A DNA stretch of 64,000 nucleotides from assembly GCA_964411665.1 (NCBI GenBank), contig CAYPMR010000007.1, positions 22,332-86,331 of the forward strand. The letters run 5' to 3'. Source of the stretch: CALFCE01 sp964411665 (GTDB lineage: Bacteria > Pseudomonadota > Gammaproteobacteria > Granulosicoccales > Granulosicoccaceae). The position numbers were made by a program, and so were the translations under genes. The notes below the pieces were generated by a model, which did not search any database, was not told where the DNA came from, and was given only the letters and a program-made list of their open reading frames with translations. Below are positions 24,861 to 34,631 of this stretch, piece by piece; position 1 is the stretch's first letter; every line of letters starts with the position of its first letter.

Positions 24861-26515
24861 ACAACTTAATCGAGGTACCGCTTTGGTTGCTGGTTGTGCT
24901 AACGGCTCTGGCGGTTGTCACTTCACTGCAGTATTTTCTGCTACCACCGGTTCGCATGCTGCTACGCAGGCGCGCCAATCGTCTTATCGATGAAGTCAAT
25001 TCCCGTCTCGCACTGGAGTTACCCTCGTTCAAGTTGACCAAACGCGAAGTGCTGATCGATCGATTGGTTTATCACCCCCATGTTATGGCTGAAGTCGACA
25101 GGGTGGCACGCGAGGAAGGTACATCGAGAGACGCCATTGTGCAGCAGGTGCGCAGCTACGCGGTCGAGATTGTTCCGGCGTTCAATGCTCGATTATATTT
25201 CAAATGGGCCTACTGGCTGGCACGGCGAATTGTGCACATGCTCTATCGAGTCCGTCTTGGATTTGCTGATGATGCATCTTTAAAAGACTTACCGCCTAAT
25301 TCCAGCGTTGTTTTTGTGATGAATCACCGCAGCAACATGGACTACATCGTAGCCACTTATTTAGCCGCCGAACGTACTGCACTGTCCTACGCGGTAGGTG
25401 AATGGGCACGAACCTGGCCATTGCAACAACTCATACGCATGATGGGAGGGTATTTCGTCAGGCGCGATTCCGGAGACGGTCTCTATCGACAGGTTTTGCA
25501 GTGCTATGTGCAAATGGCCGCTGAAGGTGGTGTACCGCAAGCTGTTTTTCCAGAAGGATACCTTTCACGTGACGGCAAGCTGTCAGCACCAAAACTTGGA
25601 TTGCTCGGTTACCTGGCACGACCTTATCTACAAGCAGACAGGGAATTTGCTCAGCAACTACCTGACACGAACGATTCCCCTGGGCCTGTACCTCGTGACT
25701 CTGAACCTGAATCGAAACAACAATCAAAACAGGCTCTGAACAGCCTGGTTTTTATACCGGTCGGAATCAACTATGACCGGGTACTCGAAGATCGCATACT
25801 ACTAGCTAATCTGCGCAATTCTCAAAGCAACACCAAACCTAAGTTTAAATTTTTTACCCTGGGACGCTTCGCCAGATTTCTGGGTAAGCAAGCGTGGTTG
25901 GCGCTAACCGGTCGTTGGTATCGCTTTGGTTATGCTTGTGTGAATTTCGGTACGCCGCTATCTCTTTGCGACTGGATAGAACAACGCAAGGCAACGGGCA
26001 TCGAAGACAATAGCTGGCACGATCAGGTCGAAGCATTGTCGCAGGATTTGATGGAACGTATCGGCGACATTATCCCTATTCTGCCAGTTGCTCTGGTTGC
26101 AACGGTTTTCCGCAATGCAAGGCAGTACGATCAAAGTGCCATCAAGCTTAGTGAGATCGATATAAAGCGCCGGATCACGGTTTTGATTGATCATCTCGTT
26201 GCAGGCGGTGCTCACGTCTATATCCCGCGCAACAATCTCGATTACGCTGTGACAGTTGGTCTGCGTATGCTCGAACTTCGACATTTATTGATCAACGATG
26301 ATGGTTGGTATGCTCTGGCACCAGAGAACGAAGACGTATTGGACTTTTACGCCTCGTCCATTGAACATTTTGACACTGTTATTCAACCTTCTGAGACAAC
26401 AGGCAACTCAGACATAAGCGCTTCTGCAAGCACCTCCAGTAAAACAGGAAACACCCTGGAGCAAACAGCTGCTAATGCGAAACATCAATCATCGACTATT
26501 GAACCAACCCACTAA
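24857..26515 (+). CDS. PlsB-like glycerol-3-phosphate acyltransferase family protein
   Basis: 552 residues from the ATG at 24857, which overlaps the Toprim stop as ATGA. An N-terminal membrane segment precedes four acyltransferase blocks: NHRSNMDY (HX4D), GGYFVRRDSGDG, FPEGYLSRDGKLSAPK and FIPVGINYDRV. These match the GPAT/PlsB group better than PlsC. It is shorter than E. coli PlsB (807 residues), which lies mainly in the N-terminal part. The C-terminal ~60 residues are Ser/Thr-rich and low complexity. Expected role: first acylation in phospholipid synthesis, or a related lipid acylation. Confidence 0.85.
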   Translation: MNNLIEVPLWLLVVLTALAVVTSLQYFLLPPVRMLLRRRANRLIDEVNSRLALELPSFKLTKREVLIDRLVYHPHVMAEVDRVAREEGTSRDAIVQQVRSYAVEIVPAFNARLYFKWAYWLARRIVHMLYRVRLGFADDASLKDLPPNSSVVFVMNHRSNMDYIVATYLAAERTALSYAVGEWARTWPLQQLIRMMGGYFVRRDSGDGLYRQVLQCYVQMAAEGGVPQAVFPEGYLSRDGKLSAPKLGLLGYLARPYLQADREFAQQLPDTNDSPGPVPRDSEPESKQQSKQALNSLVFIPVGINYDRVLEDRILLANLRNSQSNTKPKFKFFTLGRFARFLGKQAWLALTGRWYRFGYACVNFGTPLSLCDWIEQRKATGIEDNSWHDQVEALSQDLMERIGDIIPILPVALVATVFRNARQYDQSAIKLSEIDIKRRITVLIDHLVAGGAHVYIPRNNLDYAVTVGLRMLELRHLLINDDGWYALAPENEDVLDFYASSIEHFDTVIQPSETTGNSDISASASTSSKTGNTLEQTAANAKHQSSTIEPTH

Positions 26516-26520
26516 CGCTA

Positions 26521-28167
26521 ATGAACAGCTCCACAAACCAGCACACAGCAAACGCTGAACCCGGCACCGACTACCTTATTGTCGGTGCAGGTTCAGCCGG
26601 TTGTGTACTGGCAAACCGCCTATCTGAAAATCCCCATAATCATGTCACACTGCTTGAGGCCGGTGGCAGTGACAAAAATCCGTGGATCAAAGTTCCCATC
26701 GGTTACGGCAAAACATTTTTCGATCAGCGTGTGAACTGGAAATACCATACCGAGGCAGATCCTGCCTTGATGAACAGAAGCCTGTACTGGCCCCGAGGCA
26801 AGGTGCTTGGAGGATCCAGCTCGATCAATGCCATGGTGTATATCCGCGGTCAGGCAAATGACTTTAACGACTGGGCCAGCAAAGGCAACACCGGTTGGGA
26901 CTTTGACAGTGTTCTACCCTATTTCGTTAAATCAGAAGACAGTGAATTTCCGGCAAGCCCCTATCATCAACAGGGCGGCCCGTTACACGTAACTCGCATT
27001 GAACAACAAGTGCATTCCCTGTGTAACACCTATTTGCAAGCAGCACAGGAACACGGTTTCCCTGTCACCGAAGACTTCAACGGCGGTCAATTTGAAGGGG
27101 CTGGCATCTATTCGATCACAACACGTAATGGTGTGCGTGAATCGAGCGCTTCAGCTTTTCTGGATCCGGCAAAAAAGCGCACCAATTTAACAGTGCTAAC
27201 ACAGGCACATGTAGAAAAAATATTATTCGAAGGCAAGCGAGCGGTAGGTGTTACCTATAGACGAAAAGGCAAACAGAACACTCTTTTTGCCAGTCGCGAA
27301 ATCATCGTGTCAGCCGGTTCGGTCAATTCACCTGCCCTGCTTGAACATTCCGGTATTGGCAACCTACAAGTTCTCAAGGAAGCAGGCATCACACCGGTAC
27401 ATATCAACCCCAACGTCGGCGAACATCTGCAGGATCACATCGCAGTTAACTATGTTTACGAATCTCACATCCCCACGTTGAACGATGAACTGCATTCGTG
27501 GTTTGGCAAAGCCCGTGCTGCCATGCAATATCTAGTGACCCGGCGTGGCCATCTATCATTAAGCGTCAACCAATCTGGTGGTTTTGTTAAAAGTAATCCG
27601 CAACAACCTCACCCCAATCTTCAACTGTATTTCAATCCATTAAGTTACAAAACTGCTGACAGCGACACACGCAAACTGATGAACCCGGATCCGTTCTCAG
27701 CCTACATACTATCGTTCCAGCCGTGTCGCCCAACCAGCCGTGGCAGCATTCATATTCGTGACAACGATAGTTCAAAGGCACCCGCTATTACCCCCAATTA
27801 TCTGTCTACTAACGAAGACATCAATGAAATCGTGGAAGGCTGTCATCTCATGCGCGAACTGGTAGCAACACCTGCTTTAAGCGCCATAACCAAACGCGAG
27901 CTGGAACCTGGCAGTTCGCTAACTAGCGACGAACAACTGCTTGACGACTTTCGCGAGCGTTCTGGTACGGTCTTTCATCCGATCGGTACCTGTGCAATGG
28001 GTCCGGATGCTGGCAGCGCTGTAGTTGATCCAACGTTAAAGGTACATGGACTGGATGGCTTGCGTGTGGTTGATGCGTCGGTGTTCCCCAATCTGACTTC
28101 TGGTAATACCAATGCACCGACTATTATGGTTGCTGAAAAAGCAGCGGATATGATCCTCGACAGCTAA
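26521..28167 (+). CDS. GMC family FAD oxidoreductase (choline dehydrogenase-like)
   Basis: 548 residues. FAD-binding motif DYLIVGAGSAGCVLANRLSE at the N-terminus, GMC signature 1 in WPRGKVLGGSSSINAMVYIRG and signature 2 in SAGSVNSPALLEHSGIG. Catalytic His in GTVFHPIGTCAMG and Asn in GNTNAPTIMVAEKAADMI. Oxidises an alcohol with FAD; the substrate cannot be read from sequence, and it lacks betaine-operon neighbours. Five bases after the acyltransferase gene. Confidence 0.92.
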   Translation: MNSSTNQHTANAEPGTDYLIVGAGSAGCVLANRLSENPHNHVTLLEAGGSDKNPWIKVPIGYGKTFFDQRVNWKYHTEADPALMNRSLYWPRGKVLGGSSSINAMVYIRGQANDFNDWASKGNTGWDFDSVLPYFVKSEDSEFPASPYHQQGGPLHVTRIEQQVHSLCNTYLQAAQEHGFPVTEDFNGGQFEGAGIYSITTRNGVRESSASAFLDPAKKRTNLTVLTQAHVEKILFEGKRAVGVTYRRKGKQNTLFASREIIVSAGSVNSPALLEHSGIGNLQVLKEAGITPVHINPNVGEHLQDHIAVNYVYESHIPTLNDELHSWFGKARAAMQYLVTRRGHLSLSVNQSGGFVKSNPQQPHPNLQLYFNPLSYKTADSDTRKLMNPDPFSAYILSFQPCRPTSRGSIHIRDNDSSKAPAITPNYLSTNEDINEIVEGCHLMRELVATPALSAITKRELEPGSSLTSDEQLLDDFRERSGTVFHPIGTCAMGPDAGSAVVDPTLKVHGLDGLRVVDASVFPNLTSGNTNAPTIMVAEKAADMILDS

Positions 28168-28194
28168 AAACCACTATCGAGAAAGCGAACTCTA

Positions 28195-29139
28195 TTACAG
28201 GTGCGACCAATAAAGCCTGTCGGGGTTTTCCACCAGAATGCGCCGTAACAGCGTATCACCTGCCTTGTTATCCTTTGCAACCGATTGGCACAGTGAAACG
28301 ATCCTGTCGACCAGCAAGCCGTCATCTGGCATATGAGATTTCATATTCGGGTGTGGCCAATCCGTACCCCAGAGAATACGCTCGGGTGCTTGTCGCAGTA
28401 ATGCTTGCGCCACAGGCTCCACATCACTGTAGGGAGGGCCGATTTTCGACAGCCGCTCCGGGCAACTGATCTTGACCCAGTATTTGTCTTGCTCGAATAG
28501 CCTGGAAAGCAGTTCAAAACTCTGCGATGAAGTTCCTGATTCAACAGGTACCCGCCCCATGTGATCGATGACCACGGGAACGTCTATATCATCAAGAAAA
28601 GGTGCGAGTGTATTTATATCTTCACTGTCAAAATAAACAACCACATGCCAGTCATGTCGTTTGATTTTTTCAAGGATGCGCTGATGAGCACTGCCAGGTG
28701 GAGTACCACCAAGTCGTTTGACAAAATTGAAACGCACACCGCGAATCCCTCGCTCGTGCATGCCCTCCAGAGCGGCTAGCTCTATGTCTTCAGCAACTAC
28801 AGCAACGCCACGGTATTTGCCATCACCAGCGTCGAGTGCATTCAGGGTTGCGCTATTGTCCGTGCCATGGCAACTGGCCTGAACAATAACGGCGCGTTCG
28901 ATACCCAGTAGCGCATGTCGCTGAAAGAGGGTTTCTTTCGATGCATCAACCGGTCGATAAGTACTCGTGCTGGCAAAAGGGAACCGAGCTGCCGGACCAA
29001 ACACATGACAATGCGCATCACAGGCACCAGCGGGTAAAGCCGTGTCGGGTATTTTTGGATTAGGGTGAAATGGCAGGTAATCGATATCTGCAATAGAGGC
29101 GCTCCTGGCAACACCGCTATTTAAGTCAGAATTTGACAT
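28195..29139 (-). CDS. Amidohydrolase family 2 protein, LigI-like lactonase
   Basis: 314 residues from the ATG at 29139, one base after the upstream stop. TIM-barrel hydrolase of the cog3618 type: GACDAHCHVFGP near the N-terminus, VIDHMGRV in the middle and WGTDWPHPN near the end supply the active-site His and Asp. Closest in pattern to 2-pyrone-4,6-dicarboxylate lactonase (LigI) and related sugar-lactone hydrolases. No other lignin-degradation genes are nearby, so the substrate stays open. Confidence 0.85.
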   Translation of the reverse strand: MSNSDLNSGVARSASIADIDYLPFHPNPKIPDTALPAGACDAHCHVFGPAARFPFASTSTYRPVDASKETLFQRHALLGIERAVIVQASCHGTDNSATLNALDAGDGKYRGVAVVAEDIELAALEGMHERGIRGVRFNFVKRLGGTPPGSAHQRILEKIKRHDWHVVVYFDSEDINTLAPFLDDIDVPVVIDHMGRVPVESGTSSQSFELLSRLFEQDKYWVKISCPERLSKIGPPYSDVEPVAQALLRQAPERILWGTDWPHPNMKSHMPDDGLLVDRIVSLCQSVAKDNKAGDTLLRRILVENPDRLYWSHL

Positions 29140-29140
29140 C

Positions 29141-29590
29141 TTATTTATCTGCCAGATTATCAATAGGTTTACGACCCAGCAGGCGTAACAACAGTGCTCT
29201 ACCTGCAACCAGCACGGGATACACCCAACGAGCTACTGCCGGTATTCGAAAGAGGTAGTAGTTAATCCGGTTAAAAATACCCGAGCGACTGCTTAACAGG
29301 CTTATCGCGTGCATGGCGTCAGCACCAAAATACAACTCGCCATGCATTTTTAACACGATGCCTTTGTCAATATCGAATCCCGCCTCTGTAATTTCGCGCA
29401 TAATGCTTGAATCGTCCCGCGCATTAACAACCTGAAGTTGGCCTGCAGTCTCGCGTAAGCGCAACATGCGACGATAATAATTACACACGGGGCATTCACC
29501 GTCATAAATCAGAATTAGATCGGTGCTGTCCGAATTTGCCGTGTGCTTTGCCGGCATCGTTGATTTATCAGTGGGGGGGAGACCTGCCAT
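29141..29590 (-). CDS. DCC family thiol-disulfide oxidoreductase-like protein (DUF393)
   Basis: 149 residues. Begins with the family motif LIYDGECPVCNYYRRMLRL, a DxxCxxC thioredoxin-like active site, followed by the typical NARDD and GADAMHAISLLSS and a C-terminal hydrophobic helical part with YYLFRIPAVARWVYPV. Cellular partner unknown. Coupled to the LigI-like gene downstream. Confidence 0.9.
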   Translation of the reverse strand: MAGLPPTDKSTMPAKHTANSDSTDLILIYDGECPVCNYYRRMLRLRETAGQLQVVNARDDSSIMREITEAGFDIDKGIVLKMHGELYFGADAMHAISLLSSRSGIFNRINYYLFRIPAVARWVYPVLVAGRALLLRLLGRKPIDNLADK

Positions 29591-29639
29591 GGATACAGCT
29601 TAACAAGGCTTTGCAGGTAGTAATAAGAAATTTGAAAAA

Positions 29640-30293
29640 TTATTGAATTTCCATACAACTGCGTAGGGCAGCTCGCATGGCATCACAGCCTTTTGATCGT
29701 GCTGTTTCAATATTACGTTCGGGTATGGTTGAGGCGAAATCACCCTTCCCGATAACTTTTTCTACCGATTCTTCACGCAGGATATGCAACATCGGAAACG
29801 GCGAGCGGTTGGTGAAATTAGCCGCATCATCGATCGGCGTATTGTCAAAACGGTAATCCGGATGAAAGGACGCCAACTGCAACACGCCAGTTAATTGTTC
29901 GAGCTGCAACAAATCCTCAGCGTCGGCGAGAAGGTCCAGATAATCATCAAAATCCTCCAGACCTTGTGGCATCACAATCAACACCGTTTCAGGATCGGGA
30001 TTATCAGCCATCTGGCGCGCAATCGAGGACAATCGCTGTAACGCAGCCTTATGAGAACTGGCATCGCCGTCGCTTTGACTTTGGCCTTGGCACACATCAA
30101 TACGTAATGCGTTCTCTGTGTCCAGCACCGCCGCCGCATAGGGACAAAAACCGAAGCCCACTACGACATTCTCTATCCATTTGCGCGTGGCATGCCGCAC
30201 ATGATCGGCCAAATCACTGTCGTTATCACCCGTTCCTGCACCCCAATCCGGGGTTGTCAGTCGTTTATCGCGATTGTCATCAAGATCGGTCAT
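29640..30293 (-). CDS. DUF1415 family protein
   Basis: 217 residues from the ATG at 30293; 24 residues of upstream frame are unlikely. The conserved core is WIENVVVGFGFCPYA, then LQLASFHPDYRFD, then NFTNRSPFPMLHILREESVEK, which matches the widespread DUF1415 family of Gammaproteobacteria. Function unknown. Divergent from mltF. Confidence 0.88.
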   Translation of the reverse strand: MTDLDDNRDKRLTTPDWGAGTGDNDSDLADHVRHATRKWIENVVVGFGFCPYAAAVLDTENALRIDVCQGQSQSDGDASSHKAALQRLSSIARQMADNPDPETVLIVMPQGLEDFDDYLDLLADAEDLLQLEQLTGVLQLASFHPDYRFDNTPIDDAANFTNRSPFPMLHILREESVEKVIGKGDFASTIPERNIETARSKGCDAMRAALRSCMEIQ

Positions 30294-30440
30294 TATCCCG
30301 GTTTCTTCCGGAGCATCCAGTGGGTATAAAATAGCGTTCACGGTTATTATGCCAGTCAAGCACAATCACTTCACTGCGGTGCCCCTATTGCGCTCGGATA
30401 TATTGTTTTTCAGAACCGGATTTCACGATAGCTCAGGTCA

Positions 30441-32024
30441 ATGACCCCGAAAGCGTTAAGCAATCTACTGGAAAATTCCAACGGCAAACAGCGCCGCGTC
30501 GCATTACTGTGCCTGATTGTGTTGTGCGCTCTACTGTTTGTTGCCCATTCGATGCAAGGTCCAGCAGCGCCAGCGAAAGCTATCAGCGATACGCTGCGAG
30601 TAACAGTGCTTGATACGCTGTACAAGCGCTTTGATTCTCCAGGCACCCCTGGCTATCTGAACATTTTACTGGTCAACGAGTTTGCCACTGTCACGGGCCG
30701 TGATCTCGAACTACAACACAGCAGTAACTACAATGAGGCAGTTGAGCAATTGCGCGCAGGCCACACTGATCTGATTCTTTCCAACGATATCGAAGCGCAG
30801 GTTTATCCGTATCCGCAGATAAAATCCATTCCCGTTCAGAATGTTGCTTTGTTGTTGGTCGGCGTCCAGGGACCTAGTCCGGCACCTGAAGGCATCGCTG
30901 ATTTGAGCAACAAATCGATTGCTGTCAGCCATGACAGCGGCATCGCTGCTGTACTGGAAAAATACCGCCAACGCTGGCCGGAGATCGAACTCGTTGCTAC
31001 ACGCGACCGTTCGACGCCTGAGCTAATGGATATGGTTATGTCGACTCAGGTCCAGTACACCGTTGTGCAATCCAATGAATTTCTGATGCTGCAGCATTTC
31101 TTCCCCGATCTTATCAGTCGTTACGAGTTTGAGGGCACATTTTCAGTAGGTTGGCTGACGTCAACTCACGACCCGGTATTCGTACAAAAGCTTGAACAGT
31201 ACATGCGCGATGTGAAGTCATCCGGGCGCATGCAGGCTCTGGCAGAATCCAATCAGGGGCACTTGTGGGATTTCAACTACGCAGAAGCAAAGCTGTTCCT
31301 GCAACGTGTTAAAAAGGATCTGCCTGAATATCGCAAATCCTTCGAGCAAGCAGGTCAAGCTCATGATGTTGACTGGCGTTTGCTGGCAGCGATTGCTCAT
31401 CAGGAATCCCATTGGGATCCAACAGCTACATCACCGACAGGCGTTCGCGGTATGATGATGCTGACGCGCACCACTGCCGCAGAAATGGGTGTCGAGGACA
31501 GACTCTCAGCGGAACAAAGCATCGCGGGAGGCGCACGCTACTATCGCCGACTGCATGACCTGTTACCAGACGAGCTGCCTGACCCGCACAAGACCTGGAT
31601 GGCACTGGCGTCTTACAATCTGGGTCGTGGTCATGTATTGCGGGCCAGACAGCTGGCAGCAAACGCCGGTGGTGATCAGAACGATTGGCAACAGCTCAGA
31701 GAATTTATCCTCGCACTGGAAAAAGGCCCAGAGATTACAGCCTCTAGCTCCGACAGAAATCAGTATCCAGCCGTTAAAAATGATATAAACAGTTACATCA
31801 CAACCGGGATAACAACTGATGTTGGATCTGAGGCCGGGGGCAATGCGCAGTCGCAATCTCAAACCTCAACTGTCCATTATTCAATGACAGAAAATCTCAA
31901 TGGCCGGGGACTTGAAGCCATACGTTATGTTGACAATGTGCGCCGCTATTACGACATGCTGGTCTGGATCAGCGAGAATGAACCTAATGATGAACCATCG
32001 ACACCCACAAGCTCTCTCGAATAG
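30441..32024 (+). CDS. mltF: Membrane-bound lytic murein transglycosylase F
   Basis: 527 residues. N-terminal membrane anchor (VALLCLIVLCALLFVAHS), then a solute-binding-protein type 3 domain (about 50-290) and a C-terminal SLT domain. Catalytic Glu in AIAHQESHWDPTATSPTG, followed by GMMMLTRTTAAEMGV and ASYNLGRGHV. Cleaves peptidoglycan to 1,6-anhydro products. The last ~90 residues beyond the SLT domain are an unusual extension. The anchor appears not to be a lipoprotein (no Cys). Confidence 0.93.
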   Translation: MTPKALSNLLENSNGKQRRVALLCLIVLCALLFVAHSMQGPAAPAKAISDTLRVTVLDTLYKRFDSPGTPGYLNILLVNEFATVTGRDLELQHSSNYNEAVEQLRAGHTDLILSNDIEAQVYPYPQIKSIPVQNVALLLVGVQGPSPAPEGIADLSNKSIAVSHDSGIAAVLEKYRQRWPEIELVATRDRSTPELMDMVMSTQVQYTVVQSNEFLMLQHFFPDLISRYEFEGTFSVGWLTSTHDPVFVQKLEQYMRDVKSSGRMQALAESNQGHLWDFNYAEAKLFLQRVKKDLPEYRKSFEQAGQAHDVDWRLLAAIAHQESHWDPTATSPTGVRGMMMLTRTTAAEMGVEDRLSAEQSIAGGARYYRRLHDLLPDELPDPHKTWMALASYNLGRGHVLRARQLAANAGGDQNDWQQLREFILALEKGPEITASSSDRNQYPAVKNDINSYITTGITTDVGSEAGGNAQSQSQTSTVHYSMTENLNGRGLEAIRYVDNVRRYYDMLVWISENEPNDEPSTPTSSLE

Positions 32025-32038
32025 CGCCAAATATCATC

Positions 32039-33232
32039 ATGAACCCTGATCTGCAACAACTCCATCCCTACCCTTTTGAGCGTCTGGCAACACTACTTGA
32101 TGGAGTAGAAGCAGGACCTGGGGACAGAATTTCACTGTCAGTTGGCGAACCAAAGCATCCGGCACCCGATATCGTCTTGCAAGCTCTAACCGATAACTTG
32201 CGCGGGCTTGAAATTTATCCACCGACTCGCGGCAGTGATGCATTGCGCGAAAGTATGGCTCGCTGGTTGACCATGCGTTTTTCGCTCAGCACTGAACTTA
32301 ACCCATCCAATCAGGTTATTCCGGTAAACGGTACTCGCGAAGCTTTATTTGCGATAGCACAGTGCCTGCTGGACAGGCAATCCAATCGACGACGTGTATT
32401 GATGCCGAATCCGTTCTATCAGATTTATGAAGGAGCCACTTATCTGGCAGGTTTGCAGCCTGAATTTTACGATGCCGCAGCATCATCCTCAGATGGCCCG
32501 GATTTCCATGCAATCAGCGAAGACACCTGGGCGGCAACGCAATTGCTCTACATCTGCAATCCCGGCAACCCGACTGGCAGCACACTGAGTCGGGAGGAAT
32601 TAAAGCTGCTTGTCACTTTGGCAGAGAAACACAATTTTGTCATCGTCAGTGACGAGTGCTATGCAGAAATTTACCGGGAAGATACCGGAGCACCGCTTGG
32701 TTTGCTGGAAGTGGCAGCACAAATGGGTAATGACACATTCAAAAATTGCCTGGCTTTCCATAGTCTGTCGAAACGATCCAATTTACCGGGCCTGCGCTCG
32801 GGACTGGTTGCAGGCGATGCTGCACTGCTAAAACGCTTCCTGCACTACCGCACCTACCACGGTTGTTCCATGGCGCCGCCAACACAGGCTGCCAGCATAG
32901 CAGCCTGGTCAGATGAGACCCATGTTCAGGAAAACCGGGCGATGTACGACGAAAAATATGCTGCTGTACTTGAAGTGTTAGCACCGGTCCTGGAACTGAA
33001 GACCCCGCCAGCGGGCTTTTACCTATGGCCAGAAGTGCCGCAAGACGATGAAACATTTACACGCAGTATGCACGAGCGCCATAATGTAGCCATTGTGCCG
33101 GGCAGCTATCTGGCACGTGAAGTCGATGGTCATAACCCCGGTGCCAATCACGTGCGCCTGGCATTGGTCGCGCCACTTGAGCAATGCGTTACAGCCGCTG
33201 AGCGTATGCGGGATTTTATACAAGCCGGGTAA
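32039..33232 (+). CDS. dapC: Succinyldiaminopimelate transaminase DapC
   Basis: 397 residues, fold-type I aminotransferase. The PLP lysine is in AFHSLSKRSNLPGLRSG, with YICNPGNPTG and DECYAEIYRE. Placed as DapC and not another aminotransferase because dapD follows after 65 bases and because of the opening NPDLQQLHPYPFERLATLL typical of DapC. Transfers the amino group in the succinylase branch of lysine/diaminopimelate synthesis. Confidence 0.92.
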   Translation: MNPDLQQLHPYPFERLATLLDGVEAGPGDRISLSVGEPKHPAPDIVLQALTDNLRGLEIYPPTRGSDALRESMARWLTMRFSLSTELNPSNQVIPVNGTREALFAIAQCLLDRQSNRRRVLMPNPFYQIYEGATYLAGLQPEFYDAAASSSDGPDFHAISEDTWAATQLLYICNPGNPTGSTLSREELKLLVTLAEKHNFVIVSDECYAEIYREDTGAPLGLLEVAAQMGNDTFKNCLAFHSLSKRSNLPGLRSGLVAGDAALLKRFLHYRTYHGCSMAPPTQAASIAAWSDETHVQENRAMYDEKYAAVLEVLAPVLELKTPPAGFYLWPEVPQDDETFTRSMHERHNVAIVPGSYLAREVDGHNPGANHVRLALVAPLEQCVTAAERMRDFIQAG

Positions 33233-33297
33233 CAGTTTCTCTTACACAACCTCTTGCGCAAATCTACAGTAATGAGCGTTAACAACTAAATTTTATT

Positions 33298-34128
33298 ATG
33301 TCTGATCTTGAAAAAATTATTGAAACCGCTTTTGACAATCGTGCTGATCTGTCACCCACATCAGCACCTGATGAGGTCAGAAACGCAGTTGACCAAGCCA
33401 TTGAGCAACTCGACAACGGTAAACTCCGCGTAGCCGAACAGCGCGGCACCGGTGACTGGAAAGTCAACGAATGGGCAAAGAAAGCTGTTCTCTTGTCATT
33501 TCGGCTCTATGACAACGTACCCGTTGATGCAGGCGGTTTTACCCGCTTCTATGACAAGGTTCCCAGCAAGTTCACTGACTGGAATGAAAACAAATTCAAC
33601 GAATCAGGCGTACGCATCGTGCCACCCGCTGTTGCCAGACGCGGCAGCTACCTGGGTGAAAACGTAATCATGATGCCCTCTTACGTCAACATTGGTGCCT
33701 ACGTCGATAGCGGCACAATGGTCGATACCTGGGCGACCGTCGGTTCATGCGCTCAGATCGGTAAGAACGTTCATCTGTCCGGAGGTGTCGGCATCGGTGG
33801 TGTACTTGAACCACTTCAGGCATCACCTACCATCATCGAAGATAACTGTTTTATCGGTGCCAGATCAGAAGTGGTTGAAGGCGTGATCGTAGAAGAAGGA
33901 TCAGTGATATCCATGGGCGTATACATCGGTCAAAGCACACGCATCTATGATCGCGAAACAGACGAAGTCATATACGGTCGCGTACCAGCAGGCTCCGTTG
34001 TTGTCTCAGGCAATCTGCCGGGCGCTGATGGCAAATACAGCTTGTATTGTGCTGTTATCGTCAAGAAGGTGGACGAGAAAACCCGATCCAAAGTAGGCAT
34101 TAATGAGCTACTGCGGATTGTTGACTGA
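33298..34128 (+). CDS. dapD: Tetrahydrodipicolinate N-succinyltransferase DapD
   Basis: 276 residues, matching E. coli DapD (274). Left-handed beta-helix built of hexapeptide repeats (IGAYVDSGTMVDTWATVGSC, IGKNVHLSGGVGIGG). WKVNEWAKKAVLLSFR and FYDKVP are family signatures. Adds succinyl to tetrahydrodipicolinate. Cotranscribed with dapC and yffB; dapE, which often follows yffB, is absent because the insertion begins there. Confidence 0.97.
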   Translation: MSDLEKIIETAFDNRADLSPTSAPDEVRNAVDQAIEQLDNGKLRVAEQRGTGDWKVNEWAKKAVLLSFRLYDNVPVDAGGFTRFYDKVPSKFTDWNENKFNESGVRIVPPAVARRGSYLGENVIMMPSYVNIGAYVDSGTMVDTWATVGSCAQIGKNVHLSGGVGIGGVLEPLQASPTIIEDNCFIGARSEVVEGVIVEEGSVISMGVYIGQSTRIYDRETDEVIYGRVPAGSVVVSGNLPGADGKYSLYCAVIVKKVDEKTRSKVGINELLRIVD

Positions 34129-34171
34129 TTGTTTTGATTAATGACCGAGCGACTCAATCCACTATCCAGAC

Positions 34172-34519
34172 ATGATTACCATATACGGCATCCGCAACTG
34201 CGACACGATCAAAAAGACATTGAAGTGGTTAGCTGAGGAAGAACTGGAATACGAATTCCACGATTACAAGAAACAGGGCATCGACAAGAAGACCCTTAAT
34301 CGCTGGTGTAAACATGTTGATTGGCAAGAGCTTGTTAATAAACGCGGAACGACGTGGCGTAAATTACCAGAAACCGCACGCGACAATTTGACCAAAACGT
34401 CTGCACTGCAATTGATGATTGATAACCCGTCGCTAATAAAAAGACCAGTTATTGAGTATGCCAATCAGTCGAAGATAAAAGTAGGCTTTGACAAGGAATC
34501 TTGTGCCAGCCTTAGCTGA
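34172..34519 (+). CDS. yffB: ArsC/Spx-family reductase YffB
   Basis: 115 residues. Thioredoxin-like fold with a single active-site cysteine (IRNCDTIKK) and the conserved RPVIEYA near the end, both typical of YffB, the small protein found with dap genes. The stop TGA (34517-34519) falls inside the left direct repeat of the inserted element, so the insertion came in directly behind the gene without damaging it. Confidence 0.92.
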   Translation: MITIYGIRNCDTIKKTLKWLAEEELEYEFHDYKKQGIDKKTLNRWCKHVDWQELVNKRGTTWRKLPETARDNLTKTSALQLMIDNPSLIKRPVIEYANQSKIKVGFDKESCASLS

Positions 34520-34539
34520 AACAACCTTGGCTGAAAAAA
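34515..34539 (+). repeat. Left flanking direct repeat (target duplication) of the inserted element
   Basis: 25 bases identical to 39272-39296: starts GCTGAAACAACC and ends GGCTGAAAAAA. The similarity continues about six bases outward with two mismatches. It covers the yffB stop codon. Confidence 0.85.
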
Positions 34540-34588
34540 TGCCATTACCAAGCGAATGTGGCGGTCTAACTACCAAGCCATTCTGTCG
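34540..34588 (+). repeat. Left inverted end of the element
   Basis: Two ACCAAGC boxes at 34547-34553 and 34572-34578. The 14-mer ATTACCAAGCGAAT (34544-34557) is repeated in inverted form at 39195-39208, and the 22-mer at 34567-34588 matches the inverse of 39215-39236 at 20 of 22 positions. Probable transposase-binding sites. Confidence 0.85.
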
Positions 34589-34631
34589 TAGGACGATATC
34601 AATTATTTAAGCTGACCGCAATTCGTCACTA